64,000 nt of DNA from Tomocerus qinae (lineage: Eukaryota; Arthropoda; Collembola; Entomobryomorpha; Tomoceridae): the NCBI GenBank assembly GCA_020055645.1, contig CM034547.1, positions 41,085,909-41,149,908 of the forward strand, written 5' to 3'. This document shows, piece after piece, positions 44,509 through 58,500 of this stretch (positions are counted from its first letter, which is position 1; each line of letters begins with the position of its first letter). A program made the position numbers and the translations under genes. The notes under the pieces are model-generated. The model saw nothing but the letters and a program-made list of their open reading frames with translations. It was not told where the DNA came from and ran no database searches.

Positions 44509-46593
44509 GCCTGCCTGATAAGGCAGCTTATAGAATCGCACAATCCGTCCGTCCGTCCGTTTACACGATAACTTTTGAAGACATTAATGGATTTCAACTA
44601 AACTTGGCAGAAACATTGCCTATGGACCTGTAACAAAGCCTATTGAATATGGGCCACATTGGTCCACAGGTTGCTGAGATGACGCGCGCGCACTTAGTCA
44701 AAATGAAAATGGGACATTAAATGGACATTAAAAGTTCAAATGTGCTTCCTATGGATTGTTAGCTGGACAGTACAAAATATTAAATACCGCTTCGACCAAA
44801 TTTAGGATTTTATAATAAAGTAAATAAAACCGGAAAATACCTATTATAGGACGGAAATAAATCTATTTCGCATTTATATGCAAATTGATAGTTAAATTTA
44901 TATTTTTCGAATTGCTTTTCATTATGATAGCCAACATTAATCTATTTTGATTTTCTGTTGATTTTCATAGTCAACATTAATAAATTTTGATTTTCTGTTG
45001 ATTTTCATAGTCAACATTAATAAATTTTGATTTTCTGTTGATTTTCATAGTCAACATTAATAAATTTTGATTTTCTGTTGATTTTCATAGTCAACATTAA
45101 TAAATTTTGATTTTCTGTTGATTTTCATAGTCAACATTAATAAAATAATGATTTTCTGTTGATTTTCATAGTCAACAATTATCTATTTTAGTTTTCTGTT
45201 GATTTTCATGGTCAGCAATTACCTATTTCGATTTTCTGTTGATTTTCACAGTCAGCAACTACCTATTTTGATTTTCTATAGATTTTCATAGTTAACATTA
45301 ATAAAATAATGATTTTCTGTTGATTTTCATGGTCAGCAATTACCTATTTCGATTTTCTGTTGATTTTCATAGTCAGCAACTACCTATTTTGATTTTCTGT
45401 TGATTTTCATAGTCACCATTAATCTATTTTGATCTTCTATTGATTTTCATTGTCAATCTTAATCTATTTTGAGTTTCTGTTGTTTTTCATTGTTAATCTT
45501 AATCTATTTTGAGTTTCTGTTGATTTTCATGGTCAACAATTATCTATTTTGATTTTCTGTTGATTTTCACAGTCAACAATTATCTTTTTTGATTTTCCGT
45601 TGATTTTCATAGTCAACAATTATCTTTTTTGATTTTCTGTTGATTTTCATAGTCAACAATTATCTTTTTTGATTTTCTGTTGATTTTCATAGTCAACAAT
45701 TATTATCTATTTCGATTTTCTGTTGATTTTCATAGTCACCATTAATCTATTTTGATCTTCTATTGATTTTCATTGTCAATCTTAATCTATTTTGAGTTTC
45801 TGTTGTTTTTCATTGTTAATCTTAATCTATTTTGAGTTTCTGTTGATTTTCATGGTCAACAATTATCTATTTTGATTTTCTGTTGATTTTCACAGTCAAC
45901 AATTATCTTTTTTGATTTTCTGTTGATTTTCATAGTCAACAATTATCTTTTTTGATTTTCTGTTGATTTTCATAGTCAACAATTATCTTTTTTGATTTTC
46001 TGTTGATTTTCATAGTCAACAATTATTATCTATTTCGATTTTCTGTTGATTTTCATAGTCACCATTAATCTATTTTGATCTTCTATTGATTTTCATTGTC
46101 AATCTTAATCTATTTTGAGTTTCTGTTGTTTTTCATTGTTAATCTTAATCTATTTTGAGTTTCTGTTGATTTTCATGGTCAACAATTATCTATTTTGATT
46201 TTCTGTTGATTTTCACAGTCAACAATTATCTTTTTTGATTTTCTGTTGATTTTCATAGTCAACAATTATCTTTTTTGATTTTCTGTTGATTTTCATAGTC
46301 AACAATTATCTTTTTTGATTTTCTGTTGATTTTCATAGTCAACAATTGTCTTTTTTGATTTTCTGTTGATTTTCATAGTCAACAATTATTATCTATTTCG
46401 ATTTTCTGTTGATTTTTATAGTCAATGTTAATCTGCTTTGATTTTCTTATGACTTTGATAATCAACATTCATTTGATTTTGATACTCAATATTAATCAAT
46501 AAATATGAAAATAAACCTATTTCGATTATTCTACTAAAACTTTGTACAAAGTCCCCTTCACTCAGGCGAGCTTCTGTTACGGCTTGCCGTAGG
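44509..46593 (+). mobile_element. non-autonomous Helentron-like element, copy 3
   Basis: Starts GCCTGCCTGATAAGGCAG after a T tract and has a GTCC-rich leader. The long 40-bp repeat array comes next. It ends CAGGCGAGCTTCTG plus the perfect hairpin TACGGC-TT-GCCGTA and AGG before TTTTT. It is the longest of the three copies because its array is expanded. It lies in the putative first Vsx intron. Confidence 0.7.
44930..46500 (+). repeat. 40-bp array with 323-bp higher-order repeat
   Basis: The 5' part is simple 40-bp repetition. From 45411 the units form an eight-unit block whose marker AGTCACCATT recurs at 45411, 45734 and 46057, exactly 323 bp apart (8 x 40 + 3). The third block has one extra unit. 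Confidence 0.92.
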
Positions 46594-48452
46594 TTTTTAA
46601 TTTTCTAGCTTATTTACATGTAAAGTGGAAGTAAATGGGGCATACATTTTCTGTTTTGACTATCAAAATGAGCAAGACAAAGTGAGAAATCAAGCCATAT
46701 ACAGAGATGGGTAAATATAACTGGGACATAACATTAATGCATAGAAGTTTAGGGCTTTAGCATCGCCATGGTTCCTGATACTCTGACCCTAATAAATTAT
46801 ATTGCTTACCGACACTGCTTAAGCTCCCATGCCCCAGTTATAGTTAGCCAAATTCCATGACAAATGATGATTTGAGTTCTTAAAACGAATAATGACAAAT
46901 CTCAGTTGCTACGAAATAAATTTTTCATTGTTATATTAATTCATTTCATTTTGTCCGTCATTGTTAGACCGTACAGATGCAGTCAGACATTTCCACCAGG
47001 CCGGTCAGGTTGGTCCAACACGGGGTCTGGTCGGCCTCGAAAATAGGCTAACACGAGTCTGAAATGCACCCAAAAAGGCCCAATATCCCCTAAAAATTGA
47101 CTAAAAACGGTCAAAACATGTTAACAAAACAATTCGAGATTTCCTGTTTTGTTTTGGAAGACTACGAGTTGAGAGTAAAAGTAAAGCTTCCCGTTTTTCA
47201 CTTTTCATCGTGGTGTTCAGACGACTGTTTTGTTTGTCAATTTCCTGCGGACAACTTTTGGATTTTAACGACCCTTTATTATGATGAGATTTCTTGCCGA
47301 TATTTTTAATGTAGCATTGTTCCTCGCAATTGTACTCTACATTTTCCATGTCAGCAGATAATGTGTGATTTCTTGTGCGATTCGGAACTGGTCCCGAGAT
47401 TGGCCGAGATCGGGAGCGACTTTGTTGCGAATTAGTGGATGGTACTTTAGTTCCATGGGCTTTACGGGCGCCTTGTTCGAAGAATTTAATAGTTTCAATT
47501 GATCGCGTTCTTCATTGTAACAACGTTTCATTCGTGCCATAATTATGTTGTTCTTGTGAATATTGCTAGAAATGTCAGATAAAACATGGAGGAGATCACC
47601 ACAAAAACTGTTGATATGCTTGCCAAAATGCAACCGTATAACGACAGATGTTGCAACCTCGGGTGTCTACGCAATATCTCTTTATTGTAGGAACTACAAA
47701 CTGGTGTAGCTTCTTTTTATTCCCGGTCTGTTTGTAATCAATGTCTGAAATGCAAACTACATATGCCATAGTTAATTAAATTTCTGCTAGGTTGATCAAC
47801 TGAAATGAATTCAATATATGATTTTCGTGTTTCCACCTTTTTGTCCTCTTTCGGGATCAAGTGAATAGTATCTTGAGAGCTCCGGAATTACTACAACCCT
47901 GCACTGCCCACCTCCTTCCCATTATCGTTGAAACTGTCATGAGTTTAGCTTAAACATGGGATTATGCTAGCTATTAGTTAGAAATAGTCGGACAATTGGA
48001 TCACAATGATTTCAGTTACACACTTCCTCAGTGCAAAACTCTACAGATCTAAGTTTGAAGGGTTTTAATCCCATTTATTTTGCTTATATCTCCGGCACTC
48101 ATCCCCTCATTCCTCTCCTGTTCCCGTGCCCCATAAGACCCCGTTCCCGTGGCCTATTTCACAGGATTTCAAATTTTCCTCACCTTTATTCAGAAGCCTA
48201 TTACCATGACAATTTCACTCACCTTGGTACACACTAAAAAATTTTAATAGATTTTACTCAACTTTGTGCTTTATTTCTTTAAATCTTTGTCATCGACTGT
48301 TAAACTGTATTCAAGATGGAGGCTTGTTGTGGTGTTTTTATTTCCAAGGATTGTGGACAAATTTGCGACTCTAGTTGAGATTTGCTTAGACGTGCAGAGA
48401 AATGAGTTGAGCTTAGTTCTGTAGTGCAATGAAATCCGATGGTGGCCCTCAC
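46594..48452. other. gene-free segment with repeat mosaics
   Basis: 46600-46700 mixes pieces of the CAGGGAAC MITE and of Helentron-like DNA. 46880-46915 is one arm of the foldback at 14015. Open frames on the minus strand at 47101-47633 (one gives MARMKRCYNEERDQLKLL) overlap each other and have no supported splice or family. Confidence 0.4.
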
Positions 48453-48586
48453 ACTCCGTCGTCGTCTTCGTTCTCCCTAAATCTCTGTGGTGGATTTGCT
48501 AACGAGGGAGCGTATCGTGTGTGCGTGTCTCGCATGAGATGAGATGTCGGTTCGGTTTCTGAATCCATCGCATTTCCCGACATCAT
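48453..48586 (-). CDS. Vsx: candidate first coding exon of Vsx
   Basis: ATG 48586 opens 44 codons (MMSGNAMDSETEPTSHLM ... RFRENEDDDG) ending at a good donor, GGAGT|gtgagg, in phase 2. The octapeptide exon can begin at 41384 after ATTAAG, giving GT+A = valine and then [15 protein letters not shown] in the correct frame. Vsx proteins normally have sequence before the octapeptide, so this makes biological sense and yields 312 residues. The acceptor has a poor pyrimidine tract and the intron would be 7.1 kb, so confidence is moderate. The opposite strand also has a short open frame (ATG 48430). Confidence 0.45.
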
Positions 48587-50361
48587 TACTAGAGAGTTAA
48601 AACTCCCGAAAACTGCAATAAAACAGAATTTAGTTCTGAAATGCTCCCATTCAAATAAGTAAGGGGTGTGTTTTATTATAATAAGTAATTTTCTCTGTGT
48701 ATTTATCTAAAGGCTTGAGTTTCCCGGATTACCATATTCATATGCACTTTGGCCTAATTTGTGTCCATGGTAATTAAAAATATAAATAATGAAGGTATTT
48801 TATCGATCCAGTTTCATACTTTTGGTAGGATAAATCAATCACTTAAGGTAGACTTTTTGATAAATGTTTCAAACAACTGCATGAAATTTCCATGGAGACA
48901 GATGAGAAATGTAAACCAAAATCTCAACCAAGTTTTGTCGAAATCAGAAAATGGTTTTCCACAAGTTTTTAGATTGCCACCATGCAAGATATAAATAGAT
49001 TTGTTGGATGATATAAATCTTCGGTAATTGAGTGTAAAATGACGTGAAATGGGGAAAGGAATTAAGAAGAATTGATGTAGGGGAGGATTGGGATAAGAAT
49101 TAATTAAATTATTACATAAAAAGATTATTTAAATGGGAGGGTGAGTAATTGAGTTTTAAGTTAATGGTCTGCTGGTCGTTGGAGGGAAATGAATTCATTG
49201 TGCAATAAATAATCCGGGCATCATCCGAATTGATAATCAATAACCATAAACATATCCAAAGTTATTCGCAATCAAACGACTAATGAAATAATCTCATGAT
49301 TAATACGGCAAGAATGCACGCAGGCAGGCAGGAGAGGAACGGAGGAGAGAGATTTCTGTCGAGGGGGTTCGAGTAGTCTCGGAGAAATTTGGCCGAGGGG
49401 GTTTCTTTTGTTGGTTGGTGGCCCATTGTGGAGTTGAATTGAAAGGAATGCCAAGAAAGGAAGGCGTGAGTAAACAGACGACTGACAATTTAATTGCAGT
49501 CTCAATTTGAACCAATTTACACATCACACACACAAACAATCTCCTAGGCAACCATTCAATTCCTATTTCTCACCATCATCTCTCCTTTCACGTCACTCAC
49601 TACAATTTACAATTTTCTTGTCATCTTCCTCAAATGACAACAAAATCTTTTTAGATTGAGTAAAGAAATTATTTCGTTTTCTCATCGCACTTACTTTTCA
49701 GCTCTCAGCAATCTAATCAGCAATAATCTCATTTTAAAACCGTTGCAACTAGTATCTCTCACACTTTAATCATGAAAAACTCAATTAGAAAATTTCTGTG
49801 GCCGAGAAAAAAACTATTTCCTATTCCTAGCGCATTTCTTATTATTAACAGTTTCGATCACAGCAACGCATATTTTTTGGTGGTCCTATTTGCGTTGCTG
49901 ATAAAACTAAACTAAACTGATAAAATTTCTGGATAATCACAATATGGCGTAAGTAAAAAAACATGTATGCATCAGTCTCACGGCTGAAATCACAAATTCC
50001 AAATCTTTTCACGTAAATTAATAAATAAAGTAACGCAACAAATACATTTTAAGCTATACAATACAACGATATCACTGACTTCTCTGACGACTCTTCTTCT
50101 CTTCTGTTTATCTCTAGACAGGTTTGGCATTAATTTCTTATTTCAAGGAATTTTTCTTGATAAAGTAACAGGTAAAATCCTAAAGAAAAATTTAAGGTGA
50201 TAATGCCAGAAAAACTAAAATCAGATTCCAGTTTAAACAAATTATAAAATTTTACAAAATTTCTTCCTATGCGTTTAAAATTAGTTCCCTTGCATCCCTA
50301 AAACCAAAGTAGCTTTAGGTTGTCTGGAGACGCGACTTGCTGAAATTTTCTGTAACCACTA
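48587..50361. other. gene-free segment, possible Vsx 5' region
   Basis: A GC-richer block at 49310-49510 has open minus frames without supported splices; it could be 5' UTR or promoter. A decayed family F end lies at 50150-50290. Nothing else was recognised. Confidence 0.4.
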
Positions 50362-51409
50362 AAGGCCACTTTAGACTCATCCTATTCCCATCGTTATGCT
50401 ATTTCTATACAGATTTTTGAGTTTATACTTCGATTGATACTATCGTTATAGTGATGTTATCACATTCATATAACTTTCATATTCATATAATTCTTGGACA
50501 CTTTATACTCATGCTATTCATATTCTAATTCTATCGTTGTCAAGAAAAACCTCAGTTGAACAAAGTTCAACTTTCAGAAAATTGAAAATCCCTTGAAAGC
50601 CATTTTGTGTAATTGCAGTAGGGACTCAATACGACTTTTCTATTTAGTTGCCACAGTTACGGATCTACTGTAGTGAGAGTGCCACCGTCTGTTTCTTTCG
50701 TAATTTTGTCAATTTTATAGGCCACTTTAGACTCATCCTATTCCCATCGTTATGCTATTTCTGTACAGATTTTTGAGTTTACACTTCGATTGATAGTATC
50801 GTTATAGTGATGTTGTCACATTCATATAACTTTCATATTCATATAATTCTTGGACACTTTATACTCATGCTATTCATATTCTAATTCTATCGTTGTCAAG
50901 AAAAACCTCAGTTGAACAAAGTTCAACTTTCAGAAAATTGAAACTCCCTTGAAAGCCATTTTGTGTAATTGTTGGGACTCAAATTACGACTTTTCTAATT
51001 AGTTGTCACAGTTACAGATCTCCTGTAATGGGAGTGCCACCACTCTGTTTCTTTCGTAATTTTGTCAATTTTACCACTTTATACCTTCGATTGGACGTAT
51101 GAATGATACACGAAGACGATAGAAATGCAATGCAAACAGGACAATCTAAAAAATAGTGTAAAGTGTTGCTGGGAATACCACTCGAAACTGTTAATAATAT
51201 GATATGACAACGATAGAAATAGAATGAGTCTAAAGTGGCCTTATCACTTTATACCTTTGATTTGACATATGAATGATACACAAAAACGATAGGAATGCAA
51301 TTCAAATAGGACAACCTAAAAAATAGTGTAAAGTGTTGCTGGGAACACCACTCGAAACTGTTAATAATATGATATGACAAGAAATAGAATGAGTCTAAAG
51401 TGGCCTTAA
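50362..51409. mobile_element. compound inverted repeat with tandemly doubled halves
   Basis: Outer ends AGGCCACTTTAGACTCAT / ATGAGTCTAAAGTGGCCT. The left half is two direct copies of 356 bp (50364, 50720); the right half is two direct copies of about 170 bp (51073, 51242), each ending in the same terminal repeat. Consistent with a foldback element whose two sides were each duplicated. No coding capacity. Confidence 0.7.
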
Positions 51410-51454
51410 TAGGGGCTTGTAACCCTTTTTCCCTAGCTAAAAATGACGTTCTTT

Positions 51455-51681
51455 CAGGGAACAAAAAAGGACCTTTTTTGCCTTTTTTATAAAAAAAGTA
51501 GGAGTAAGATTTTAAAAAAGCAGCCCTTTTTTGCCTTTTTACCTTTTTTGATGTAGCAGAGTGCCCCATTTACTTCATTTTATATGTAAATAAGGTAAAA
51601 AAGGTAAAAAGGACTGCTTTTTTAGAAAAAGTAGTACTTTTTACCTTTTTTGTAAAAAAGGAGTACCTTTTTAGTTCCCTG
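51455..51681. mobile_element. CAGGGAAC MITE without insert
   Basis: Ends CAGGGAACAAAAAAGG / CCTTTTTAGTTCCCTG. It matches the outer parts of 2655-3957 and shows the uninterrupted site where Helentron-like copy 2 entered. The flanking octamers CGTTCTTT and GTCTCTTT are only 5/8 alike. Confidence 0.78.
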
Positions 51682-52270
51682 GTCTCTTTCAATTTAAAAA
51701 TCAGCATTAACTTGTTTGGGAAGGAGCAGGGAGGTAAAAAAGTTTTTATTTGGGAGGGGGCTGGGAGGTGGACGGAGGTTACATAGAAAGATTATTTAGG
51801 TAAAAATTTCATGATTTGCTCATACCGAAATCTCTAAAATACTCTAAATACTGTTTTTTCGTTTTTCTGGCATTTCTCTCCAGGTTAGGTAAAATGTTGA
51901 CGGTAAAGTGAGATCAATAGGGATGTTGTACACAAAACAATATTTTTTCATCCCTGGAATATTTCCCAAAATATTCTATCCCTCGAGCTGTTTTCAATTT
52001 CTAAAAATATTTATATAGAAACCTTGACAAATTCTGAAATCTCACTGATAGCCATTTTTTTATTCATCCCTGGAATTGTTCTTATAACTTACTTTTTCAA
52101 TCCCTCCTGTAATAATTGAATAAGGGCGTGCAAAAAAAAAACACATTTCAATAACAAATAAACTGTTGGCAAACAGGCGTATACGCAGGATCGAAGTGGA
52201 AGATTTAAAAAAATTTTCTGGTGGTCTGGTTGTCCTTCGATAATAATATGAACACATATTTTTGGAACGA
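51682..52270. other. gene-free segment
   Basis: Contains CCATCCCTGGAAT words of the dispersed repeat family (51950-52080). No gene. Confidence 0.4.
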
Positions 52271-52359
52271 CATAACTGGTTTCAAATCTGCTTATTGCAT
52301 ATGGTAGCACGGTAGCACATGTATTCAGCCACAATCAGTTATCATTAGAATTCAAATTT

Positions 52360-52383
52360 GATATCAACCTGGCAGTTGATATC
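52360..52383. repeat. hairpin near the Helentron 3' end
   Basis: GATATCAAC-CTGGCA-GTTGATATC: a perfect 9-bp stem with a 6-base loop. Rolling-circle elements use a hairpin near the 3' end as a termination signal; this role is inferred. Confidence 0.6.
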
Positions 52384-52571
52384 TAAATATCAGTAAACCA
52401 CGGGCTTGCTTGGAAACATTGCAATAAATAAAATTTTATTAACTTTATAGGTAACACGTTATAGGTAGGTTTATAGTATTCAAGTTATATTATATTCAAT
52501 TATTAGTAAATGAGCTACATTATTATTATTTGTATGTAGAAATTACATTTTCAATAGAGTTAACTGACTCA

Positions 52572-55500
52572 TCATTGTAATCCAGACTTCGGCCACACAA
52601 TACAAATTGCCTTGTGGTAGCTATAATATACTTCATAACACCAAGCTGTTAAATCATCAAAGTTAGAAAAGCAAATATCAATGTGACTCCCTCCATCGGT
52701 AGTAGAGTGAGCTGTATCGAGATTACTTTTTAAATTGTATTTACGGAAAACATTTAAAATACATTCATTCTGATCTTGGATATTTATGTTTACATCGCCA
52801 AATACTACGACTTTCTCAGCTATGGTAGATAACAAGCCATCAAGCTTAGATACAAACTTAGTCTTTGAATACTTAGGAGATTTATAAGTCATAATAAGAT
52901 TTACACCAGATGCATTCCATTTTACAAAAATGCAGTGTCCTCGTTTTTCAGTAATATCCGTTATTGTCGTAAACGAATGTGGAAGCATCAAGATTTTTGA
53001 AAAAATTAGCGCGCCTTCAGAGTTTCTCCCGTGCTCCGAATCAGTCCTATGAACACAGTGGTATGTTGGGATATTCAAATAGTCAGTGGAAACTGTATGG
53101 GGTTCCACGAAAGCAAGAATGTTACTACTCATGGCACACTGATCTCCCGCAATGTCCAAATGATGTGCCATAAAGGACTGTACATTGTGAAAAAATATTT
53201 TTTCATATTTATCATCATAGTCCTGTAAAAATTTCAGAGAAAACTTCACTGGTTTAGTTCTTAGTCTTTCCATTTCTAAACTCACTGGATCATTATGACG
53301 AGGCGCGTTAGGGGGTTCAAATTTTCCATCAATGAATAGACCAGCTAATGACATTGCTCTACTGCAGGCAACATAAAGCCATTCTCTTCTAAGTTTTCTT
53401 CTAGGACCAGGACTGACGTCAACAACTACGGTGGGAATAGAAGACCCTTGTGACTTTGTTATTGTCATCGCGTTTGCACCCACTAAAGGTATTTGCGTCC
53501 TTATAATTTGCAGACCTCCATGATTTCGATTACGACTAAGATTTCGAGAGATTCTTCTGATTGAAACCCATTTCAGATCAATGTTTTTACGTAATTGATA
53601 GGATTTTGTCTTTGCTCTACTGGCACTGCCAATTAAAGGATTTCGGAAATCCATCCATACACATGTTGGGACACGAACATTCTTGGCAGTATAACCATAT
53701 TCAATCATTTTCAAATTACCAGTTGAACCATTAAATAGCCCATCTTGAACATCTATGTTTGTGGTGACAAAGTACTCAGCTCCTACTTGTAGTCGGGTTT
53801 CATATGGTAATCCATCCGTTTTATCCCTTTCTAGAGTTCTGGCAAATTCTTGTTGCTTTTTCTTTTGTGCCTCACTTCCATAACCTGTAAATTCGTAAAA
53901 TTGAATTCAAATGTCTCCAAAATTAAATAAAATTGTTTGACGTCAAATCTTAAAAAATAAATAAAAAAGATTTCTTTTCATAACTTTGAAAACTACAATA
54001 GAATCGTTACATGTTAAAATCTACCAATTCAAAAATGAATATATTATTGTTACAGCAATATAAAACTACATCACCTTCTATTTTGTCATATGCAGTGGAT
54101 ATTGCCCATTCAGTATTAAGCGATTCATAAACCACCGAGTTATACTTTTGGCATGCAGCATTACTTTCAAATAATCTTATTGCATCCGGAGGAGGTTGGT
54201 TGTCGGCACTAATTTCTCTGGACCTCAGGAGGGCTATATCTTCTGGGTCCATACAACCTTCGGCCATATTATTTAGGGCTTTACAGAATTCAAATTCCCC
54301 TTTCTGGCGCATAATTTCATCGATTTCGTACAGTTCAATGTTGTTCCATAAATAGTTACCAACACACAATCCCATAGGGGACTGCTTTGGGATTGTAAAT
54401 ACAGGAAATGCTAAAACTGGGGGTAATTGACGAAAATGACCAACAACTATAATAGATCTACCTCCAAATGGTTGTTGCGGATGAAATATTTGATTTAGTC
54501 TTTGATCAATTTGATAAAACTGCCGAACGCTGACCATTGAAATCTCATCGATAATAAATAACTTTGTTCCAATTAATTTTGCCTTTAATGTGCTAGCTTC
54601 ATCCGCATTAAGATCGCACATATTCTTCTCATTGCTTGACTGGTTAGCTGGTAGATGAAATGTGCTATGTAGTGTCATTCCAAAGACATTGAACGCTGCT
54701 TTACCAGTTGGTGCTGAAACTAAAACACAAATCTCGTTTGGATTAGTGGTAGGAAATTGGGCTGTATATCTTAAGAAACTCTGTACTAAAGCTGTAATTG
54801 CATGACTTTTCCCAACTCCAGCTCCGCCACTTAGGAAATGATAAAATGGAGTATCTGATGTCTTCAATAAATGTAATGCATTAAGAACAAATCGGCGTTG
54901 CTTTTCATTTAATTTCCTCATGATCTTCAGATATTCTTTTTCTTCAATCATACGTGGAGGAAGAAATTGTTGCACTCTTTTATTGGCCGAAAATAGGTCT
55001 TGCACTAAATTTTCACCTCCCAAATCTTCCATTATTAGGCCTTCGAGATCTTCATCGACTAACGCCTTGTTATTGTCATCATTTTCATCCATCATTTCAT
55101 TTTCTATTTCATCCGCTATTGCACGTAACGCATTGTCATCTACATCTCGGAGTGCAAAAAAGGGTGACGCATTTTGAAAAATGATTTTGTTAGTAATCTC
55201 TAAGTTTTGATTGGGGTCTCTCTCAAGTAAATCTTTTTCTTCATCCCGCCAGGGAACGAAAAGCATTAACCTTTCACGGTTATAATTTAATGGGTCTTCG
55301 GTTTTGCTATAATGACGAAATCTAATTACTTTCCTATTTCTTCTTTCTTTTGCAAAGCCATTTGAGTCCATGAGTTTAAAGTATTTCAATTTTTCAACTG
55401 TTTCAACATCTCGCCCTACGTCTTCAGCACAATGAGCGGTCGCTATAATACAAACATTTACACACGAATTTAGTAAAAATGTTAGCATTGAAAACTGTTT

Positions 55501-58500
55501 TTTGTTTATATACAAATCTAATATTATGAGACGATTGACGTTAAAATTTTAAAAATATATTTATTTCACCCTCTTCTCTTTCATTGTCAGCATTTCCTTC
55601 AGTGGCAGTAGTCGACAATCCTCTTTTCGTTTTGGAAACATCGTACATTGAAGCAAACTCCGCGAGGCATATATTTTCAAGTTCTTCAGGACGTTTAGTA
55701 TAGTAATGTAAAAGTCCTTTAGCAAATATGTCTTCTGAATCGTCTTCAAGTTTCTCTAAATCACATTGGGGCTTCAAAATCTTGACTCTTTCATCTGGAA
55801 GTCCAGTGTTAATAAAAACATCTTGCTTACTACAGTAAGTATTTGGGATTCCTAGTAAAAATGCTACTGCTTCTTGGGCTGAAATTTCGGATCCGTTAAT
55901 TAAAATACTTGCAAACTGTTTCAATTTATTTTGTACAGTAGAGTCCTTTCTTCGGGCGTCAACTGAAGCAGCCTGCAATAGTTTTGACACACCTCCTTCA
56001 GATTTTAAAATATAGCTTACACAATATTTGGCACAAGCGTACGTGTCGACTACAAATTGCACGTCAATATTAGCACCCCATGCTTCTAGAAGTTTCCGAT
56101 TGTAAGGGTTGACAAAAATGGAACTCGTATCACGCTTCAAAAATACTGTAGTCCGTTTAATGGAAGACCGGACAGCCAAAATGTAATCATTGTGGTTTGT
56201 ATCCAAAGATTGCATAAATGTCTCATATTCTATGTTTTCTTGAAATTCTCTGCCCAATGAATCTAATCTTTTTTGAAGAATAAGGAAAAGGTCATTTGCT
56301 TTTATCTTTATTTCTTCATCCAAATCTTTTTCCAAAGGGTCAAGAATCATTGTTTCTTTCATCGGCGGTTTTGGAAATCCAAAACGACATTTTTTACCCC
56401 TCTTAAGTTTTTTCACACAGGTTTGTGAATGTTTATGGATTTGACTATTAATGTATTCATTACTCCTTCTTCACACCTCTCACAGGTAATGAATTTATCG
56501 ATAAATTCAACACAAGCCTTTTTAGAATCAATATTGTCTTTGTCATAGATTGGGGCATCCTTGATCCAGTATTAACCATGGGAATGTGGAGACCCCCTCA
56601 TCTGAAATTCTAAACGACTGAAGTAGTCTTGCAAAACATAAGGGGCAAACATCCCACATTCATGTTTAAGAATCAGGCTTAATAATGCTCGGTATCTGTG
56701 GTCAAAATGCCTCATACAAGTGACAGGATCACTTCTTAGCAATTGCAGAATTTCGTCGGATGACAGTTGTGTCACATCGTATTCAGTAATCTTCTTTTTT
56801 TTAACAATTTCCATAAGCATTATTATTAATTCCTTCCACTTTGTCTCTGCTGCAGACAAAGTAATGAAAAAAGTGCACTTTCCTATTTGTCGTACCATAG
56901 CAAGAACCTTTTTTGATTTTTCTTTCCAATAAGATGGTGAGGACCGTAAATTTTTGACAACTGCATATCCATCATCTTGACGCAAAAGCTGCTCCAAAAC
57001 TTCTGATTTTCTTGCGGAGGAAGCTGTCAATTGCATGTCGTTATTGGTTTTCTGTCTGAGGCATATTTGTATTGCGTTGCCAACTTTTTCATTAAAAGAG
57101 CGTTTGAAGGAATACAAGATTTTGGTTGGGGCACATGCTCGTCGGTCATATCTTCGAAGTTCAGATTTAGCAATATCAGTATACGTTATTCGGTCACGCT
57201 TATCGAAATTACGGACTTTTCCACAATATATGGTAGGAAAGGACATTTCTTCTGCTTTCGGGTCAAAATGTAGATGTTTTGGTGTATGAGCTTCGCCAGG
57301 AGCAATCTGTATTCCACGAATGCCTCTTTCATTAAACACTACAGTTTCTTCTGCCCCGATGTTTTGTACGTTTTTTGGTAGATCAAATGCTGCAAGTTCC
57401 TCTAAAATATTAAATTAAAAAAGATTTTGACGTGAAATGCACAGCAGAAAACAACTGCAACCATATAGTTCAAAAAATTTTGACGTGAAATGCACAACAG
57501 AAAATAATTGCGACCATATAGTTCAAAAATTTCGACTTGAGCTGTTTATTTATTTGTAACTTACCAGCTACTAAATCATCATCATTAGTTGGTACATTTA
57601 GTGCCACTCCATTCTCTTCACATGTAGATGCTATTGTCGATTCTAGGGTAATCATTTACTTATAATTCGCATCCAAAATAAAAATTAACTTTGTTAAAGT
57701 AGTTTTACCTTGTTGTGTAGCTTCATTATTTTCGTCCGATTCCTCTTCCGGTGCAATAAAATCCATTGCTTCCTCTATAGAATGTATAAATAAAACTTCC
57801 CAATATATCACGAAATTAATATTAATACATATACATTGTATACTATATGATTCTACCTTCGGTAAATCCTGACCAATCCTCTGACAAAACCACATTTTCT
57901 AATTGATACAAGTCTGTCGTCATAAGGTATTTGGCAGCGATGTAAACTTTATATGGACGAATTATTTCGTGCATGTAAGGACGCTCGTAGTTCATTCTTC
58001 TCATAAATCGAACTTGAACTGTTGATGTTTCCTTAAACGACCTCGGAAGAACTTGTGCGCATATGTCCAAGTCATTTTCAACGTTGACAACATTGCCTCG
58101 AAGGGCTGATTGTTTGTCGAAACCCAGCGGTCGTATTTGCATGAAAGGAATTCTTAGCGCCACTAATCTCTCCTCAAGGGGCGATAAATTCTAAAAAGTG
58201 GCAATATTATAGCAATTATGCACCAATTGATTCCGTTTTAAAATATTATAAATGCATTGCAATACAAACTACAGCTTCTAAATATACCTGTAATGCGTCA
58301 GGAATAACTGGAAAATCAAACCCTTTTGAGAGGCAGAGTCTGGGAACACGTTTTTGATTAACGTTCCTTCGACAAGTAGAGCACAATAAATGTTTTTCTT
58401 GTGGTACATGTAAAATGCGTTTAATGTCTTCATCATGAAATCCTTTCTGTTGAAGAACTACATCAGTGATAGACGATGTTGACTCTTTATACCAAAGGCT

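Noticed and set aside
47101-47633. Overlapping minus-strand frames with coding-like composition
   Set aside because: Two frames compete, no splice pair joins them and no motif is recognised.
49272-49551. Minus-strand frames in a GC-richer block
   Set aside because: No splice support or motif; may be untranslated or promoter sequence of Vsx.
54920-55184. Plus-strand frames opposite the Helentron helicase
   Set aside because: Shadows of the minus-strand coding sequence.
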